NCBI GenBank assembly: GCA_020438395.1
Contig: JAGQUR010000025.1
Location: forward strand, 1 to 64,000
Length of the DNA: 64,000 nucleotides
DNA from: Solirubrobacterales bacterium
GTDB taxonomy: Bacteria; Actinomycetota; Thermoleophilia; Solirubrobacterales; 70-9
Direction: 5' to 3'
Shown here: positions 23,302-32,010 of the stretch, one piece after another
Position numbering within the stretch: the first letter of the stretch is position 1
Layout: each line of letters starts with the position of its first letter
Made by a program: the position numbers and the translations under genes
The notes under the pieces: model-generated
Seen by the model: only the letters and a program-made list of their open reading frames with translations
Databases searched by the model: none
Told to the model about the DNA's origin: nothing

Positions 23302-23389
23302 CAGGAGTGTCCGTTCTTGCGGGCCGAATGTGACGGGGGCCGGGGGTGTAGGACATCGATTGGTCCGACACGACAGGAAGGGAGCCTCA

Positions 23390-25993
23390 ATGATCCGGGG
23401 CGGGCGAGAGCGTGAAAGAGGAGCACTGCGGTTGGGGCCGTTCGGCCTGGTGGCGGTTGCGGCATTGGTGGTAGCAGCCATTGCTCTGGTGATCATCTTG
23501 CGGTCCGGGGACAATGGGAAGCCTTCTCTCGACAAGGGGGACACCAAGGTCAGTATCGAGCGCTCGTACGGAAAGCTGCCTCTCGCCTTCGAGCCCAACG
23601 CCGGGCGCTATCCGGCCGGACTTCGCTACAGGGCCCGCTCGGAATCGGGGTCCGTCTTGCTGTCGCGCTCGGGGGCCGAGCTCATAGCGGCCAGTCAGAA
23701 GCCAAACCGGTTCGCCCTGGAGTTCACCGGGGGATCCCCGACTTCAGTCGTCGGAGACGACAAGCTCGACGGCGTCGTGAACGACCTGCGCGGCGATGAT
23801 CCAGCCCGTTACAGGACCGGCATCCCGACCTACGCTGCTGTCCGCTACCGGCGTATCTGGTCGGGGATCGACGCCGTATACCGTGGCACCCAGCGTCGGC
23901 TCGACTATGACTTCCGCGTCGCCCCCGGCGCCGATCCACAAGACATCGGGGTAAGGGTGCGGGGAGCCGACCGGCTGCGCCTCGCGGAAAACGGTGATGT
24001 TGTTATCACCACCGGCGGGAGCAAGTTCCTGCAGAAGGCCCCTGTTTCATTCCAGCCCGCCGCAAACGGAGACGCGCGGGCGTCCGTGGAGTCCCGCTAC
24101 ACCCTCCAGGGCAACCGGATCGGTCTCGAGATCGGTGACTATGACCGAAGCCGGCCGCTGCAGATCGACCCGGTCGTCGTCACCTATTTCGCCAGTGATG
24201 GTGCCCCGGAAGACCTCAGCGACATAGCCGTCGACGCTTCAGGTTCCGCCTACGTGGTCGGCCAGGATGAGCCCGACGAGGATACCTACACCCCCGATGT
24301 ATTCGTAGGCAATTACGCGCCCGACGGCGAGTCTTTCGTTTATTCGACCTACCTGGGTGGCACCAGCGACGACTATGGAAGTTCGATCGCGATCGACAGC
24401 GCAGGCGCGGCCTACATAACCGGCTTCACGTACTCCAGTACCTTTCCGACCGTCAACGAGATCCAGGCCTGTACCGGTGCCTCGTATCTCCACTCCGAGG
24501 CCTTCGTCACGAAACTCGCCCCCGACGGCGGATCGCTCACCTACTCGACCTGCCTCGGCGGCAGCGATTACGACTACGGCAGAGGAATCGCGGTCGATGG
24601 CTCCGGCAGTGCCTACGTCGCTGGCGCCACCGACTCGAGCGACTTCAACCGGGTTGGCGGCATCGAAGGAAACGAGGGCGGGCAAGACGCCTTCGTCTCG
24701 AAGCTCGCCCCCAACGGGGGGTCGCTCGTCTACTCGACCTACCTCGGCGGAGGTGGAGACGACGCCGGCAATGGAATCGCGGTCGACGCCTCAGGCAGCG
24801 CCTATTTGACCGGTTCGACCGAATCGAGCGACTTCAATCGCGTTGGCGGTATCGAAGGTGATGAGGGCATGAAAGATGCCTTCATCTCGAAGCTCGCACC
24901 GAACGGCTCGTCACTTGTCTACTCCACGTACCTGGGTGGCAGCAGCGATGACGCTGGCAATGGAATCGCGGTCGACGCCTCGGGCAGCGCCTTCGTCGCC
25001 GGCGCCACCGACTCGAGCGACTTCAACCGGGTCGGCGGCATCGAAGGGGACGAGGGCGGAAAAGACGCCTTCGTCTCGAAGCTCGCCCCCAACGGCGCTT
25101 CGCTCGCCTACTCGACCTACCTCGGCGGGGGTGGCTCCGACTTCGCAAGTGACGTCGCCGTGGATTCGACCGGATCGGCCCATGTAACGGGTGGCACCTC
25201 ATCTGAAGACTTCGGCGCCGACGGCTGGACCGGCTCGTACTACTACGGGTCCGATGATTTCGTCTTCCAGCTGAACCCGGCCGGTAGCTCACTGGTCTTC
25301 TTGAGTGTCACCCGTGCGAACATCAGCGAATCCGGACAGGGCATTGCAGTTGATTCCGCCGGAGACACCTACGTGGTTGACAGTTCGGGCGGGACGATGA
25401 AGCTCGTCTATACAGACACGACGCCGCCCGACACCACAATCACCTCCGGACCCGCGAACGGCGCCACGATAAAGACAAACTCCGTCGACTTCGGCTTCTC
25501 ATCGAGCGAGACGGACTCGACCTTCGCGTGTCGCCTCGACAGCGGGGCGTGGTCGTCCTGTACGTCGCCGAAGTCGTACTCGAACCTCTCAAACGGATCC
25601 CACCGCTTCGCAGTCAGGGCGACCGACCCGGCCGAGAACACGGATCAGACCCCGGCGACCCGCGACTTCACGGTCAACACCACCGTCTACAGGGCCCGGA
25701 TCAGCAAGGTGAGCGTAAGCGGTCCTGCCAGGGTCAAACGGAAAAAGAAGGTCACCTACAAGGTCAGGATCACCAACTCCGGAAACGCGAGTGCCACCGG
25801 AGTGAGGCTAAAAGTGAGTGGCAGGGGCGTCGGCCTCAAGAAGTCGGCCGGAAAGATTGGCGCCCGCAAGACCAGGACGGTCAAGATCGGTCTCAGGTTC
25901 AAGAAGACGGGGAAGGTCAAGGTCACGTTCAAGGTGACCTCAGGCAACGCCGGCGGCAAGACCGTCAAGAAGAACGTCAGGGTCAGGAAGTAG
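23390..25993 (+). CDS. Secreted SBBP-repeat (beta-propeller) protein with CARDB-like end
   Basis: 867 residues. ATG 23390 follows AGGAAGGGAG (23375-23384). One transmembrane anchor at about 17-40 (LVAVAALVVAAIALVIIL). Residues about 55-270 match the domain that precedes SBBP propellers (YGKLPLAFEPNAGRY, SGIDAVYRGTQRRLDYDF, LQIDPVVVTYFA). Residues about 275-650 are propeller blades, each with a D-A-F-V-x-K-L-A-P-x-G core then YSTYLGG and GIAVDxxGxAYVxG. About 660-740 is a Big-like module (DTTITSGPANGATI) and the basic end (750-867) resembles CARDB. Probably a cell-surface protein. Its blades are nearly identical at DNA level. The 3' end overlaps the convergent tetR gene by 11 bases. Confidence 0.82.
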   Translation: MIRGGRERERGALRLGPFGLVAVAALVVAAIALVIILRSGDNGKPSLDKGDTKVSIERSYGKLPLAFEPNAGRYPAGLRYRARSESGSVLLSRSGAELIAASQKPNRFALEFTGGSPTSVVGDDKLDGVVNDLRGDDPARYRTGIPTYAAVRYRRIWSGIDAVYRGTQRRLDYDFRVAPGADPQDIGVRVRGADRLRLAENGDVVITTGGSKFLQKAPVSFQPAANGDARASVESRYTLQGNRIGLEIGDYDRSRPLQIDPVVVTYFASDGAPEDLSDIAVDASGSAYVVGQDEPDEDTYTPDVFVGNYAPDGESFVYSTYLGGTSDDYGSSIAIDSAGAAYITGFTYSSTFPTVNEIQACTGASYLHSEAFVTKLAPDGGSLTYSTCLGGSDYDYGRGIAVDGSGSAYVAGATDSSDFNRVGGIEGNEGGQDAFVSKLAPNGGSLVYSTYLGGGGDDAGNGIAVDASGSAYLTGSTESSDFNRVGGIEGDEGMKDAFISKLAPNGSSLVYSTYLGGSSDDAGNGIAVDASGSAFVAGATDSSDFNRVGGIEGDEGGKDAFVSKLAPNGASLAYSTYLGGGGSDFASDVAVDSTGSAHVTGGTSSEDFGADGWTGSYYYGSDDFVFQLNPAGSSLVFLSVTRANISESGQGIAVDSAGDTYVVDSSGGTMKLVYTDTTPPDTTITSGPANGATIKTNSVDFGFSSSETDSTFACRLDSGAWSSCTSPKSYSNLSNGSHRFAVRATDPAENTDQTPATRDFTVNTTVYRARISKVSVSGPARVKRKKKVTYKVRITNSGNASATGVRLKVSGRGVGLKKSAGKIGARKTRTVKIGLRFKKTGKVKVTFKVTSGNAGGKTVKKNVRVRK
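24584..25150 (+). repeat. Three tandem 189-bp units inside the SBBP gene
   Basis: GGAATCGCGGTCGA begins at 24584, 24773 and 24962, a constant 189-base (63-codon) period. Each unit encodes a blade with ATDSSDFNRVGGIEG or STESSDFNRVGGIEG, then DAF-SKLAPNG and YSTYLGG. Long stretches are identical between units, implying recent duplication or gene conversion. Confidence 0.9.
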
Positions 25994-26609
25994 CGCTGAT
26001 CGAGCAGTGGGCCGTCTCGACCAGTGAAGTCATCAGATCGGCGGCTTCGTCCCGGCCGAGCCCCTGTTCACGGACCAGCGAGCCCCAGGTGCTGAAGGCG
26101 AGGGCATGCCCGATTGCCGCGGCCACCCGCTCCCGGGGCCTGCCCCTCTGCTTGCGACCGCGCATCAGGATTGAAGTGGCCTCGGTCAGGTAGGCGCCCA
26201 TGGCGGCGACCGCGTCCCGGACTGCCGGCACCCGGTCGGCGTCGCGGCCGGTGCTCTCAAGCATCTGCTCCGTCTCGGCGTAGAAATCGTAGATCTCGGT
26301 CAGGGCCAACCGCAACCGCTCGTCGGGATCGGCCACGCCGCTCCACTCTTCGAGGTCGGGGGGTGGATGCTGGGCGTTGTAGTGGGAGGTGCAGGCCTGG
26401 TAGATCGCCGCTTCGTCGGGAAAGTGCCGATAGACGGTTGCCCGTTGCACACCGGCTTCACGGGCGATGCCACTGACCGTCGTCTTTGCCGGGCCGATCG
26501 TGCCGTGAAGCTTCACCGCGGCCTCGGTGATCCGAAGGCGCGTCTCCGCCTCCTTGTCGGCTCGACGACGCTTCCGGTAGGTGCGGGGCTTTTCGATTTC
26601 GTGAGACAT
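25983..26609 (-). CDS. TetR/AcrR family transcriptional regulator
   Basis: 208 residues. A basic N-terminus (YRKRRRADKEAETR) is followed by the TetR helix-turn-helix: RITEAAVKLHGTIGPAKTTVSGIAREAGVQRATVYRHFPDEAAIYQAC. The rest is a helical ligand-binding domain. Divergent from the cupin gene; an AACAG-TC-CTGTT repeat in the shared promoter region is a likely operator, so it probably represses the cupin gene and itself. Ligand unknown. Confidence 0.92.
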   Translation of the reverse strand: MSHEIEKPRTYRKRRRADKEAETRLRITEAAVKLHGTIGPAKTTVSGIAREAGVQRATVYRHFPDEAAIYQACTSHYNAQHPPPDLEEWSGVADPDERLRLALTEIYDFYAETEQMLESTGRDADRVPAVRDAVAAMGAYLTEATSILMRGRKQRGRPRERVAAAIGHALAFSTWGSLVREQGLGRDEAADLMTSLVETAHCSISATS

Positions 26610-26625
26610 ACCTGTTCATGCAATA

Positions 26626-26672
26626 TTGACAGATGGGCAGGACGTGTGTTACTTTCGCAAAACAGTCCTGTT
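26626..26672. promoter_or_regulatory. Divergent tetR/cupin promoter with candidate TetR operator
   Basis: TTGACA (26626-26631) is a consensus -35 toward the cupin gene, with TTACTT 17 bases on as a weak -10. AACAG-TC-CTGTT (26661-26672) is a palindrome in the expected operator position. CCTGTTCA occurs twice, at 26611 and 26667, once near each start codon. Confidence 0.5.
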
Positions 26673-26690
26673 CAATGAAAAGTAGAAGGT

Positions 26691-27239
26691 ATGGCACACG
26701 CGGTAGACACCAAGAGAATTCGCTTCGACGCAAGCCAGGGTCCGAGGCTGATCGGGCCGGGTGACGGAAAGTCGGTTGACCTCGGTTCAGTCGGGGTGCG
26801 CTTCATGGCCTGGACCGAAGAAACCGGCGGAGGCTTCTCGCTGGTCGAGCATCCGATCCCCCCGAAGACCCTGGTTGCTCCGGTTCACATCCACGAGCGC
26901 GAGGACGAATACAGCTACGTGCTGGAAGGCCGCATGGGCGCGAAACTCGGCGACGACGTCGTCTATGCCGAGGCCGGGGATTTCGTCTTCAAGCCGCGCG
27001 AGCAGTGGCACACCTTCTGGAATCCCGACGACGCGCCCTGCCGCATCCTCGAGATCATCGCTCCGGGGGGCTTCGAGCACTTCTTCGACGAGCTGGCCAC
27101 GGCAATGGCCGGCGCCTTCGACCCGGAGAAGCTGGCTGAACTCGGCGCCAGGTACGGGCACCGCTTCAAGCCGGAGACCGTGTCCGAGCTCTGCGCGGAG
27201 CACGGCCTGTGGCATCCGATGCTGGAAGAGCAGGGCTAG
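26691..27239 (+). CDS. Cupin-domain protein
   Basis: 182 residues. Single cupin barrel: PVHIHEREDEYSYVLEGRMGAKLGD gives the metal motif H-x-H-x5-E-x-Y..., and FKPREQWHTFWNPDDAPCRILEII supplies the last His. About 60 C-terminal residues are helical and specific to this subgroup (FEHFFDELATAMAG). Small-molecule dioxygenase, isomerase or sensor roles are all known in cupins, so no reaction is assigned. Under likely control of the divergent TetR regulator. Confidence 0.85.
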   Translation: MAHAVDTKRIRFDASQGPRLIGPGDGKSVDLGSVGVRFMAWTEETGGGFSLVEHPIPPKTLVAPVHIHEREDEYSYVLEGRMGAKLGDDVVYAEAGDFVFKPREQWHTFWNPDDAPCRILEIIAPGGFEHFFDELATAMAGAFDPEKLAELGARYGHRFKPETVSELCAEHGLWHPMLEEQG

Positions 27240-27327
27240 CCGACCGGATGACGAGAGTGCCAAATGCGGCCGGGCCGCCTGACCAGGACGGCAGGTGCCG
27301 AGACGATTACGCCTCTGTCTCTGAGAG

Positions 27328-27537
27328 CTAGTACCTCGGAGGCAGATCTCGAGGTGGATCGCCAGGCAGGCGGCCCCGTCGACCATAGGCAAAGATCGAG
27401 AAGATCAGGCCGAACGCACCGACGCCCATCAGGATCCAGCCGACGATGTTGATGTCGACGCCACTGACGGTCGCGGTGACCGCGAAGGCGAGGATTGCCC
27501 CCACCGCGACAAGAAAGAGTGAAAAACCGAAAGTCAT
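27328..27537 (-). CDS. DUF6458 family small membrane protein
   Basis: 69 residues from ATG 27535-27537. Two hydrophobic spans (about 3-22 and 29-48: FSLFLVAVGAILAFAV, INIVGWILMGVGAFGLIFSIF) with a V-x-G-V-D-I-N turn between them and a basic, Pro-rich tail. This is the pattern of the small actinobacterial DUF6458 proteins, of unknown role. A longer frame upstream adds only non-conserved residues. Confidence 0.7.
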   Translation of the reverse strand: MTFGFSLFLVAVGAILAFAVTATVSGVDINIVGWILMGVGAFGLIFSIFAYGRRGRLPGDPPRDLPPRY

Positions 27538-27653
27538 GGTGAGCCGGTACCCGGCGGCATTTCCGGGCAAACAGGCCAAGCGCCGCTTCGCCGTCGTTGA
27601 CGGTCGCCGATTCTGTTTGCCCGGAGGGTGGTGGGATACTGGATCCAGTACCG

Positions 27654-28343
27654 ATGCCTCCGCAATGGCTTGAGACCTTGGCTTGGATATCGCTCGGCGT
27701 GGCGTTTCTTTGCGCCATCATCATCCTCTGGGACATCTTCGTCGCCGGAAACCGTCAGCCGATGGGGGTCATGGAGGCGGTGTGGCCGATCACGGCCCTC
27801 TACCTGGGGCCGCTCGGCTTGTGGGCCTACTGGCATTGGGCCCGGGTCGGGCGGCCCGAGGAACAGGATCAGGGTGAGCCGCGCCCGAAACCGTTCCCGG
27901 TCAAGGTGGCGATCGGGGTCAGTCACTGCGGCGCCGGATGCACCCTCGGCGACATCATCGCCACCTGGATCGTCTTCGCCCTCGGCCTCACGATTGCCGG
28001 CCTTGCTCTCCCCTACGAATACGTCTTCGATTTCACCTTCGCTTTCCTGCTCGGGATCGTCTTCCAGTTCTTCGCGATCCGGCCGATGAGGCCGGAAATG
28101 CCTCTGGGTCAGGTGCTGAAGAAGGCCCTCAAGGCCGACACCCTCTCGCTGACCGCCTTCGAGGTCGGGCTTTTCGGCTGGATGGCGATCATGCAGCTGG
28201 TCCTCTTCAAAAACCCGCACCTTTCGCCTGAGCATGCCTCGTACTGGTTCCTGATGCAGATCGGGATGGCGATCGGCTTCATGACCAGCTACCCGGTCAA
28301 CATCTGGCTGATCCGTCGCGGAATCAAGGAGACGATGGCCTGA
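27654..28343 (+). CDS. DUF4396 family membrane protein
   Basis: 229 residues from ATG 27654. About five to six hydrophobic spans. The signature SHCGAGCTLGDIIATWIVF near residue 84 and the C-terminal GFMTSYPVNIWLIRRGIKETM are typical of DUF4396 integral membrane proteins, sometimes found near copper or multicopper proteins. The conserved H-C-x-x-x-C could bind a metal (inference). Start uncertain, since an in-frame GTG lies further upstream. Divergent from the DUF6458 gene. Confidence 0.75.
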   Translation: MPPQWLETLAWISLGVAFLCAIIILWDIFVAGNRQPMGVMEAVWPITALYLGPLGLWAYWHWARVGRPEEQDQGEPRPKPFPVKVAIGVSHCGAGCTLGDIIATWIVFALGLTIAGLALPYEYVFDFTFAFLLGIVFQFFAIRPMRPEMPLGQVLKKALKADTLSLTAFEVGLFGWMAIMQLVLFKNPHLSPEHASYWFLMQIGMAIGFMTSYPVNIWLIRRGIKETMA

Positions 28344-28561
28344 ATCAGGTCCTTCGGGGCCTTGCTGATACGGTGAAATCTCCGATGACCGGGGGCCCGG
28401 GTTGAGAATCGGATGCAGGATCAACGCCGCGATAGCGGCAGTTATCGCCCCTTCGGGAGACGGGGCGAAGGAGTCTCAGGGGCCCGACGCAAGCGGCTGA
28501 TTTGCGTTTCGGCCAGTCCCATCTTCTCGCTTCCTCGAATGGAATTCTGGATGTCGCGACA
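28344..28561. other. Intergenic region with a hairpin, no gene seen
   Basis: 218 bases without a supported gene. CGCCCC (28446-28451) pairs with GGGGCG (28462-28467) around a 10-base loop, and GC-rich runs could fold further. No T-tract follows, so it is not a convincing terminator, and I cannot match it to a known riboswitch. Confidence 0.3.
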
Positions 28562-29761
28562 ATGAAAAGTGAACGGGAGGAGACGGTGGTCATCGGTGCC
28601 GGCATTCACGGCATCTCGTCAGCCCTTGCGCTGGCTTCCCGCGGCAGGCGGTCCCTGGTGCTCGAGGCCGGCACCGGCCCCTTCTTCGGAGCCAGCGCCC
28701 GCAACGAAGGGAAGATTCATCTGGGTTTCGTCTACGCCCTCGACGAGACCGGTGCGACGACAAAGGCGATGGTCGAAGGATCGCTCTCCTTCGCACCGCT
28801 GATCGAACACTGGTGCGGTCCGTTGCCCTGGGAGCAGATCCGCTCCGACGGCTTCGGCTACGTGGTGATGGACGAAGGACTGGCCGGGCCCGACCAGGTG
28901 GAAGCCCACTACAGGTCAGTCATCGAGGAGGCAGAAAGGGCGGCTCCCGCCTTCGGTTCGAACTATGTCGGGGTGAACCTCGGCGGCGCCGAAATCGTCC
29001 GGCATGAAGGGACCTTCCCCGGCATGGCCGAGGGTCATTCGGGTTGCTGGTTCGAGACTCCGGAACGGGCGGTCGACCCGCGTGCCCTTTCCAAGTTCAT
29101 CACCGAAGCCGCGAGCCGCGAGCCCCTGGTGGAGATTCGGAGCGGGCACCGCGTGGCGCATGTCGAAAGACTCGAAGGCGGTTTCGCCCTTGAGGCGGAG
29201 ACGGCTTCCGGCAACCGAAGGATCGAGTCGGACAACGTGATCAACTGCGCCTGGGACGGTCGTCCGGCACTGGACGGAATGATCCTCGGAGACCAGTCGC
29301 ATGAGAGCTTTCGGGTCAAGCATCAGGTCATGATCCACGGCGGAGAAACGGCGGGAATCATTCCGGCGACCCTGGTCCAGGGTCCGTACGGGGACGTGGT
29401 CCTCTGGCCGAACGGCGACGTTTACATCAGCTGGTACCCGATCGCAAGAACCCATTTCGGTGACCGGCCGGAAGACGGGCTCGAGATCGACCCCGTAGTC
29501 GCTGACCGGGTCCACGAGGCGATCGTGGACCTGTTCCCGTCCCTGGCCGGGTTCAAAGTTCTGAGCCACGCGCCCTGCTACATCCTGGCCAAGGGCGCTA
29601 CCGACATTCACGATCCGGGGAGCGAGCTCCACGTAAGGCTTGGCGCCGAGTATGTGGAGTCCGACGGATGGTTCTCGATCCGTTCATCGAAGCTGACCAC
29701 GGGGCCTCTCGCCGGTGAGCGCTGTGCCGCCGCGATCACCGGGACCGATCCCGGTTACTGA
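28562..29761 (+). CDS. FAD-dependent oxidoreductase, D-amino-acid oxidase/DAO fold
   Basis: 399 residues. The Rossmann motif VVIGAGIHGISSALALASRGRRSLVLEAG begins about residue 8, then FFGASARNEGKIHLGFVY, a DAO-family FAD/substrate region, and an end with LGAEYVESDGWFSIRSSKLTTGP. DAO enzymes oxidise C-N bonds of amino acids, sarcosine or related amines. ATG 28562 puts the motif at the usual distance, though no good ribosome site is visible. The glycosyltransferase frame overlaps its end by 47 bases, so the two probably form a unit. Confidence 0.82.
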   Translation: MKSEREETVVIGAGIHGISSALALASRGRRSLVLEAGTGPFFGASARNEGKIHLGFVYALDETGATTKAMVEGSLSFAPLIEHWCGPLPWEQIRSDGFGYVVMDEGLAGPDQVEAHYRSVIEEAERAAPAFGSNYVGVNLGGAEIVRHEGTFPGMAEGHSGCWFETPERAVDPRALSKFITEAASREPLVEIRSGHRVAHVERLEGGFALEAETASGNRRIESDNVINCAWDGRPALDGMILGDQSHESFRVKHQVMIHGGETAGIIPATLVQGPYGDVVLWPNGDVYISWYPIARTHFGDRPEDGLEIDPVVADRVHEAIVDLFPSLAGFKVLSHAPCYILAKGATDIHDPGSELHVRLGAEYVESDGWFSIRSSKLTTGPLAGERCAAAITGTDPGY

Positions 29762-30635
29762 GTTGGAACCGCGCCTGACAATCGCGATTCCGCTCCACGG
29801 GGGCGCGAAATGGATCGAAGGAATCCTTGACACGGTTGCCAAAGCGCCGGAATGGAGCCGGGTCGTGCTGAGCGATGCCACCCATCTGGACGACGCGGTC
29901 GAATCCCTTGCCGGCGCTTGCCGGGGTGACGACCGGGTCGAAGCGATTTCGCGACCGGAAACCCTGGGCTGGGTCGATCACGCGAACCTGCTGCTCGAGG
30001 AAGCGCAAACCGACTACTTCTGCTGGATGCCGCAGGATGACCTGGTCTCGCCGGAGGAGTACTTCGAGTTGCTCGTCGCGGCACTTGATGAGAACCCCGA
30101 CCGGATCCTTGCCTTCCCGACGGTTCTCAGGGAACTCGAGGTGGGGCGTCTGCGCCAGAGGTCGATCGGCGAAGTGCCCTACCAGTCTCCCCCGTTCGAG
30201 CTCGGTGAGGAACCGCCCGAGCTTGAGGCAGTCCGGATGCTGAGGGAATGGAACATGGCCCTGGGTTGCTGGAGAGGGGTATTCAGGACTCGTCTGGCGC
30301 GGCCCATCCCGCAAACCGACGATTGTGCCGATGTTGCCTGGACATTCTCGATGGCCCTGGAGGGAAACTTCATCGGGGTCGAACAGGCGCGTTATCTGAA
30401 ACGGTTCCACGGAAAGAACGCCCACCACTCGATGCGTTGGCAGGGAATGCCGGAAGCGTTGGAGGTCTTCCGGGCCGAAGTGGAGGCCCGGATCGGCCAG
30501 GACCCGGTGCCCGCCGGTCAGGTCATGGCCGCTGTTCGCCGCTACCTGCACCGGCACCGGCTGGCGATGTTCGGTTACCGGCTTCGCCCCTTCGCGGCCT
30601 ACCTCCTCAACCGGCCGAGGCCCGTCACCGAGTAG
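29715..30635 (+). CDS. Family 2-type glycosyltransferase
   Basis: 306 residues from GTG 29715. GT-A fold start (RLTIAIPLHGGAKWIEGILDTV), then ETLGWVDHANLLLEEAQTDYFCWMPQDDLVSPEEYFELLV, whose Q-D-D is the D-x-D-like metal/nucleotide site. No membrane segment, so cytoplasmic or membrane-associated. A TTG at 29763, just after the DAO stop, is an alternative start without the 47-base overlap. Partnered with a DAO-type oxidoreductase; acceptor unknown. Confidence 0.75.
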   Translation: MSAVPPRSPGPIPVTELEPRLTIAIPLHGGAKWIEGILDTVAKAPEWSRVVLSDATHLDDAVESLAGACRGDDRVEAISRPETLGWVDHANLLLEEAQTDYFCWMPQDDLVSPEEYFELLVAALDENPDRILAFPTVLRELEVGRLRQRSIGEVPYQSPPFELGEEPPELEAVRMLREWNMALGCWRGVFRTRLARPIPQTDDCADVAWTFSMALEGNFIGVEQARYLKRFHGKNAHHSMRWQGMPEALEVFRAEVEARIGQDPVPAGQVMAAVRRYLHRHRLAMFGYRLRPFAAYLLNRPRPVTE

Positions 30636-30713
30636 AGGATGACGTGGTGGTTGTTACCATCGGGTCGATGGGGCCTTCCCACAGGAACCGGAGCTTCTGA
30701 TCGGGGTCTTCCA

Positions 30714-31964
30714 GTGAAGTTGACCTTCGCGCCGAAGAGCTGGTTCGAAGCGATGCGGGTCAGTTTCGGCCTGCCGTCAGGCATGGCGATGCTGGCTGGC
30801 ATCTTCCTCGGGCTCACCCTCCCGGCCATGGACGACAAGTTCGGAATCGAGCTTCCGGCACTCGCCTTCGAAAGCCAGTCTTCGGCAAGGGGGCTGCTTG
30901 AGACGATCAGCACCGCGACCGTTTCGGTTGCCGGCCTCAGCTTCTCGGTGACCATCGTCGCCTTGACCCTGGCCTCGTCCCAGCTCAGCCCGAGAGTGCT
31001 GCGAACCTTCCGGGGTGACCGGCTCAGCCAGGTGACGCTGGCGCTCTTTCTCGGGACTTTTGTCTACTGCCTGACCTTGCTGGTGCGGCTCGGCGTCAAC
31101 GGTACCGGGGGGGAAGCACCGAACCTCTCGGTCACCATCGCCGTGCTGCTCGCTTTCGCATCGTTTCTGGTTTTTGCCTTCTTCATCGGTCACGTCATAA
31201 AGATTCTCCAGCCCTCGACCGTGGTGTCGGGGATCTATGAGGACGGCGTCGAAATGGGCCGGAACCAGTACCCCACCGGTGCGGGGGAACCGGATCACCC
31301 GGCGGCAGCCAGACTGGCGGCCCGTGACCTGATGCGGGGGAAGGGGCCGGAGACCGTTTGTTCCGAAGATCCCGGATACCTGACCCTGGTCGACCTCGAC
31401 GGGCTGATCTCCTGTCTGCAGGAGAAGGACGGGTTTGCTCGCCAGGCGGTCGCGGTTGGCGACTATGTGTTGCCGGGTCAGACTCTGGTTGAGGTCTGGC
31501 CGGGCGAGGACGGGATGGAAGTTCTGGAAGCCAAGGTCCGGGAAACCTTCGTGCTGGGCAAGCAGCGAACCCTTGTCCAGGACACCGCATTCTGCGTTCG
31601 CCAACTCGCTGACATAGCTCTGAAGGGACTGTCTCCGGGAATCAACGACCCGACCACGGCCGAGAACGCAATGGACGCGATGTGTTCGCTCCTGATCAAC
31701 TTCGCGCGGACCGAGCGCCCTTCCGCGGTACGGGTCGATGAGAACGCCGATCCCCGATTCCTGGCGCTCGCCCCGGATCTGGACGACCTCGTCCGGTTGG
31801 GTTTCGGGCAGGTCCGCGTGGCGGCCGAAGGCAGCCCTCACTTCAACGCGCGTCTGATGGTCTTGCTGAACCAACTGCAGGCCCAGGCCCGGAAGGCGAA
31901 CGTGGCCAGCCGGGAGATCAATCGCCAGAAGCAGGCCCTCGGCTCGGTCGTCGAGGTGTGCTGA
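30714..31964 (+). CDS. DUF2254 family membrane protein
   Basis: 416 residues from GTG 30714. Four hydrophobic spans: MAMLAGIFLGLTLP, ISTATVSVAGLSFSVTIVALTL, VTLALFLGTFVYCLTLLVRLGV and ISVLLAFASFLVFAFFIGHVI-like. DUF2254 marks are SVAGLSFSVTIVALTLASSQLSPRVLRTFRGDR and GLSPGINDPTTAENAMD. The C-terminal half is soluble and carries both the second mark and a strand-rich segment (VAVGDYVLPGQTLVEVWPG). No reaction known. An upstream ATG at 30639 adds non-family residues. Confidence 0.8.
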   Translation: MKLTFAPKSWFEAMRVSFGLPSGMAMLAGIFLGLTLPAMDDKFGIELPALAFESQSSARGLLETISTATVSVAGLSFSVTIVALTLASSQLSPRVLRTFRGDRLSQVTLALFLGTFVYCLTLLVRLGVNGTGGEAPNLSVTIAVLLAFASFLVFAFFIGHVIKILQPSTVVSGIYEDGVEMGRNQYPTGAGEPDHPAAARLAARDLMRGKGPETVCSEDPGYLTLVDLDGLISCLQEKDGFARQAVAVGDYVLPGQTLVEVWPGEDGMEVLEAKVRETFVLGKQRTLVQDTAFCVRQLADIALKGLSPGINDPTTAENAMDAMCSLLINFARTERPSAVRVDENADPRFLALAPDLDDLVRLGFGQVRVAAEGSPHFNARLMVLLNQLQAQARKANVASREINRQKQALGSVVEVC

Positions 31965-32010
31965 ACCGCTCGGGCCAGGCGAACCCTTAGGCTGAGCCGC
32001 GGGAGAACCG

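Noticed and set aside
24584-25150. Direct repeats that could suggest a CRISPR array
   Set aside because: The 189-base units are in-frame protein repeats with no short repeat-spacer structure and no cas genes.
28446-28467. Terminator or riboswitch-like hairpin before the DAO gene
   Set aside because: There is no T-tract and no recognisable riboswitch core, so it is only noted as a hairpin.
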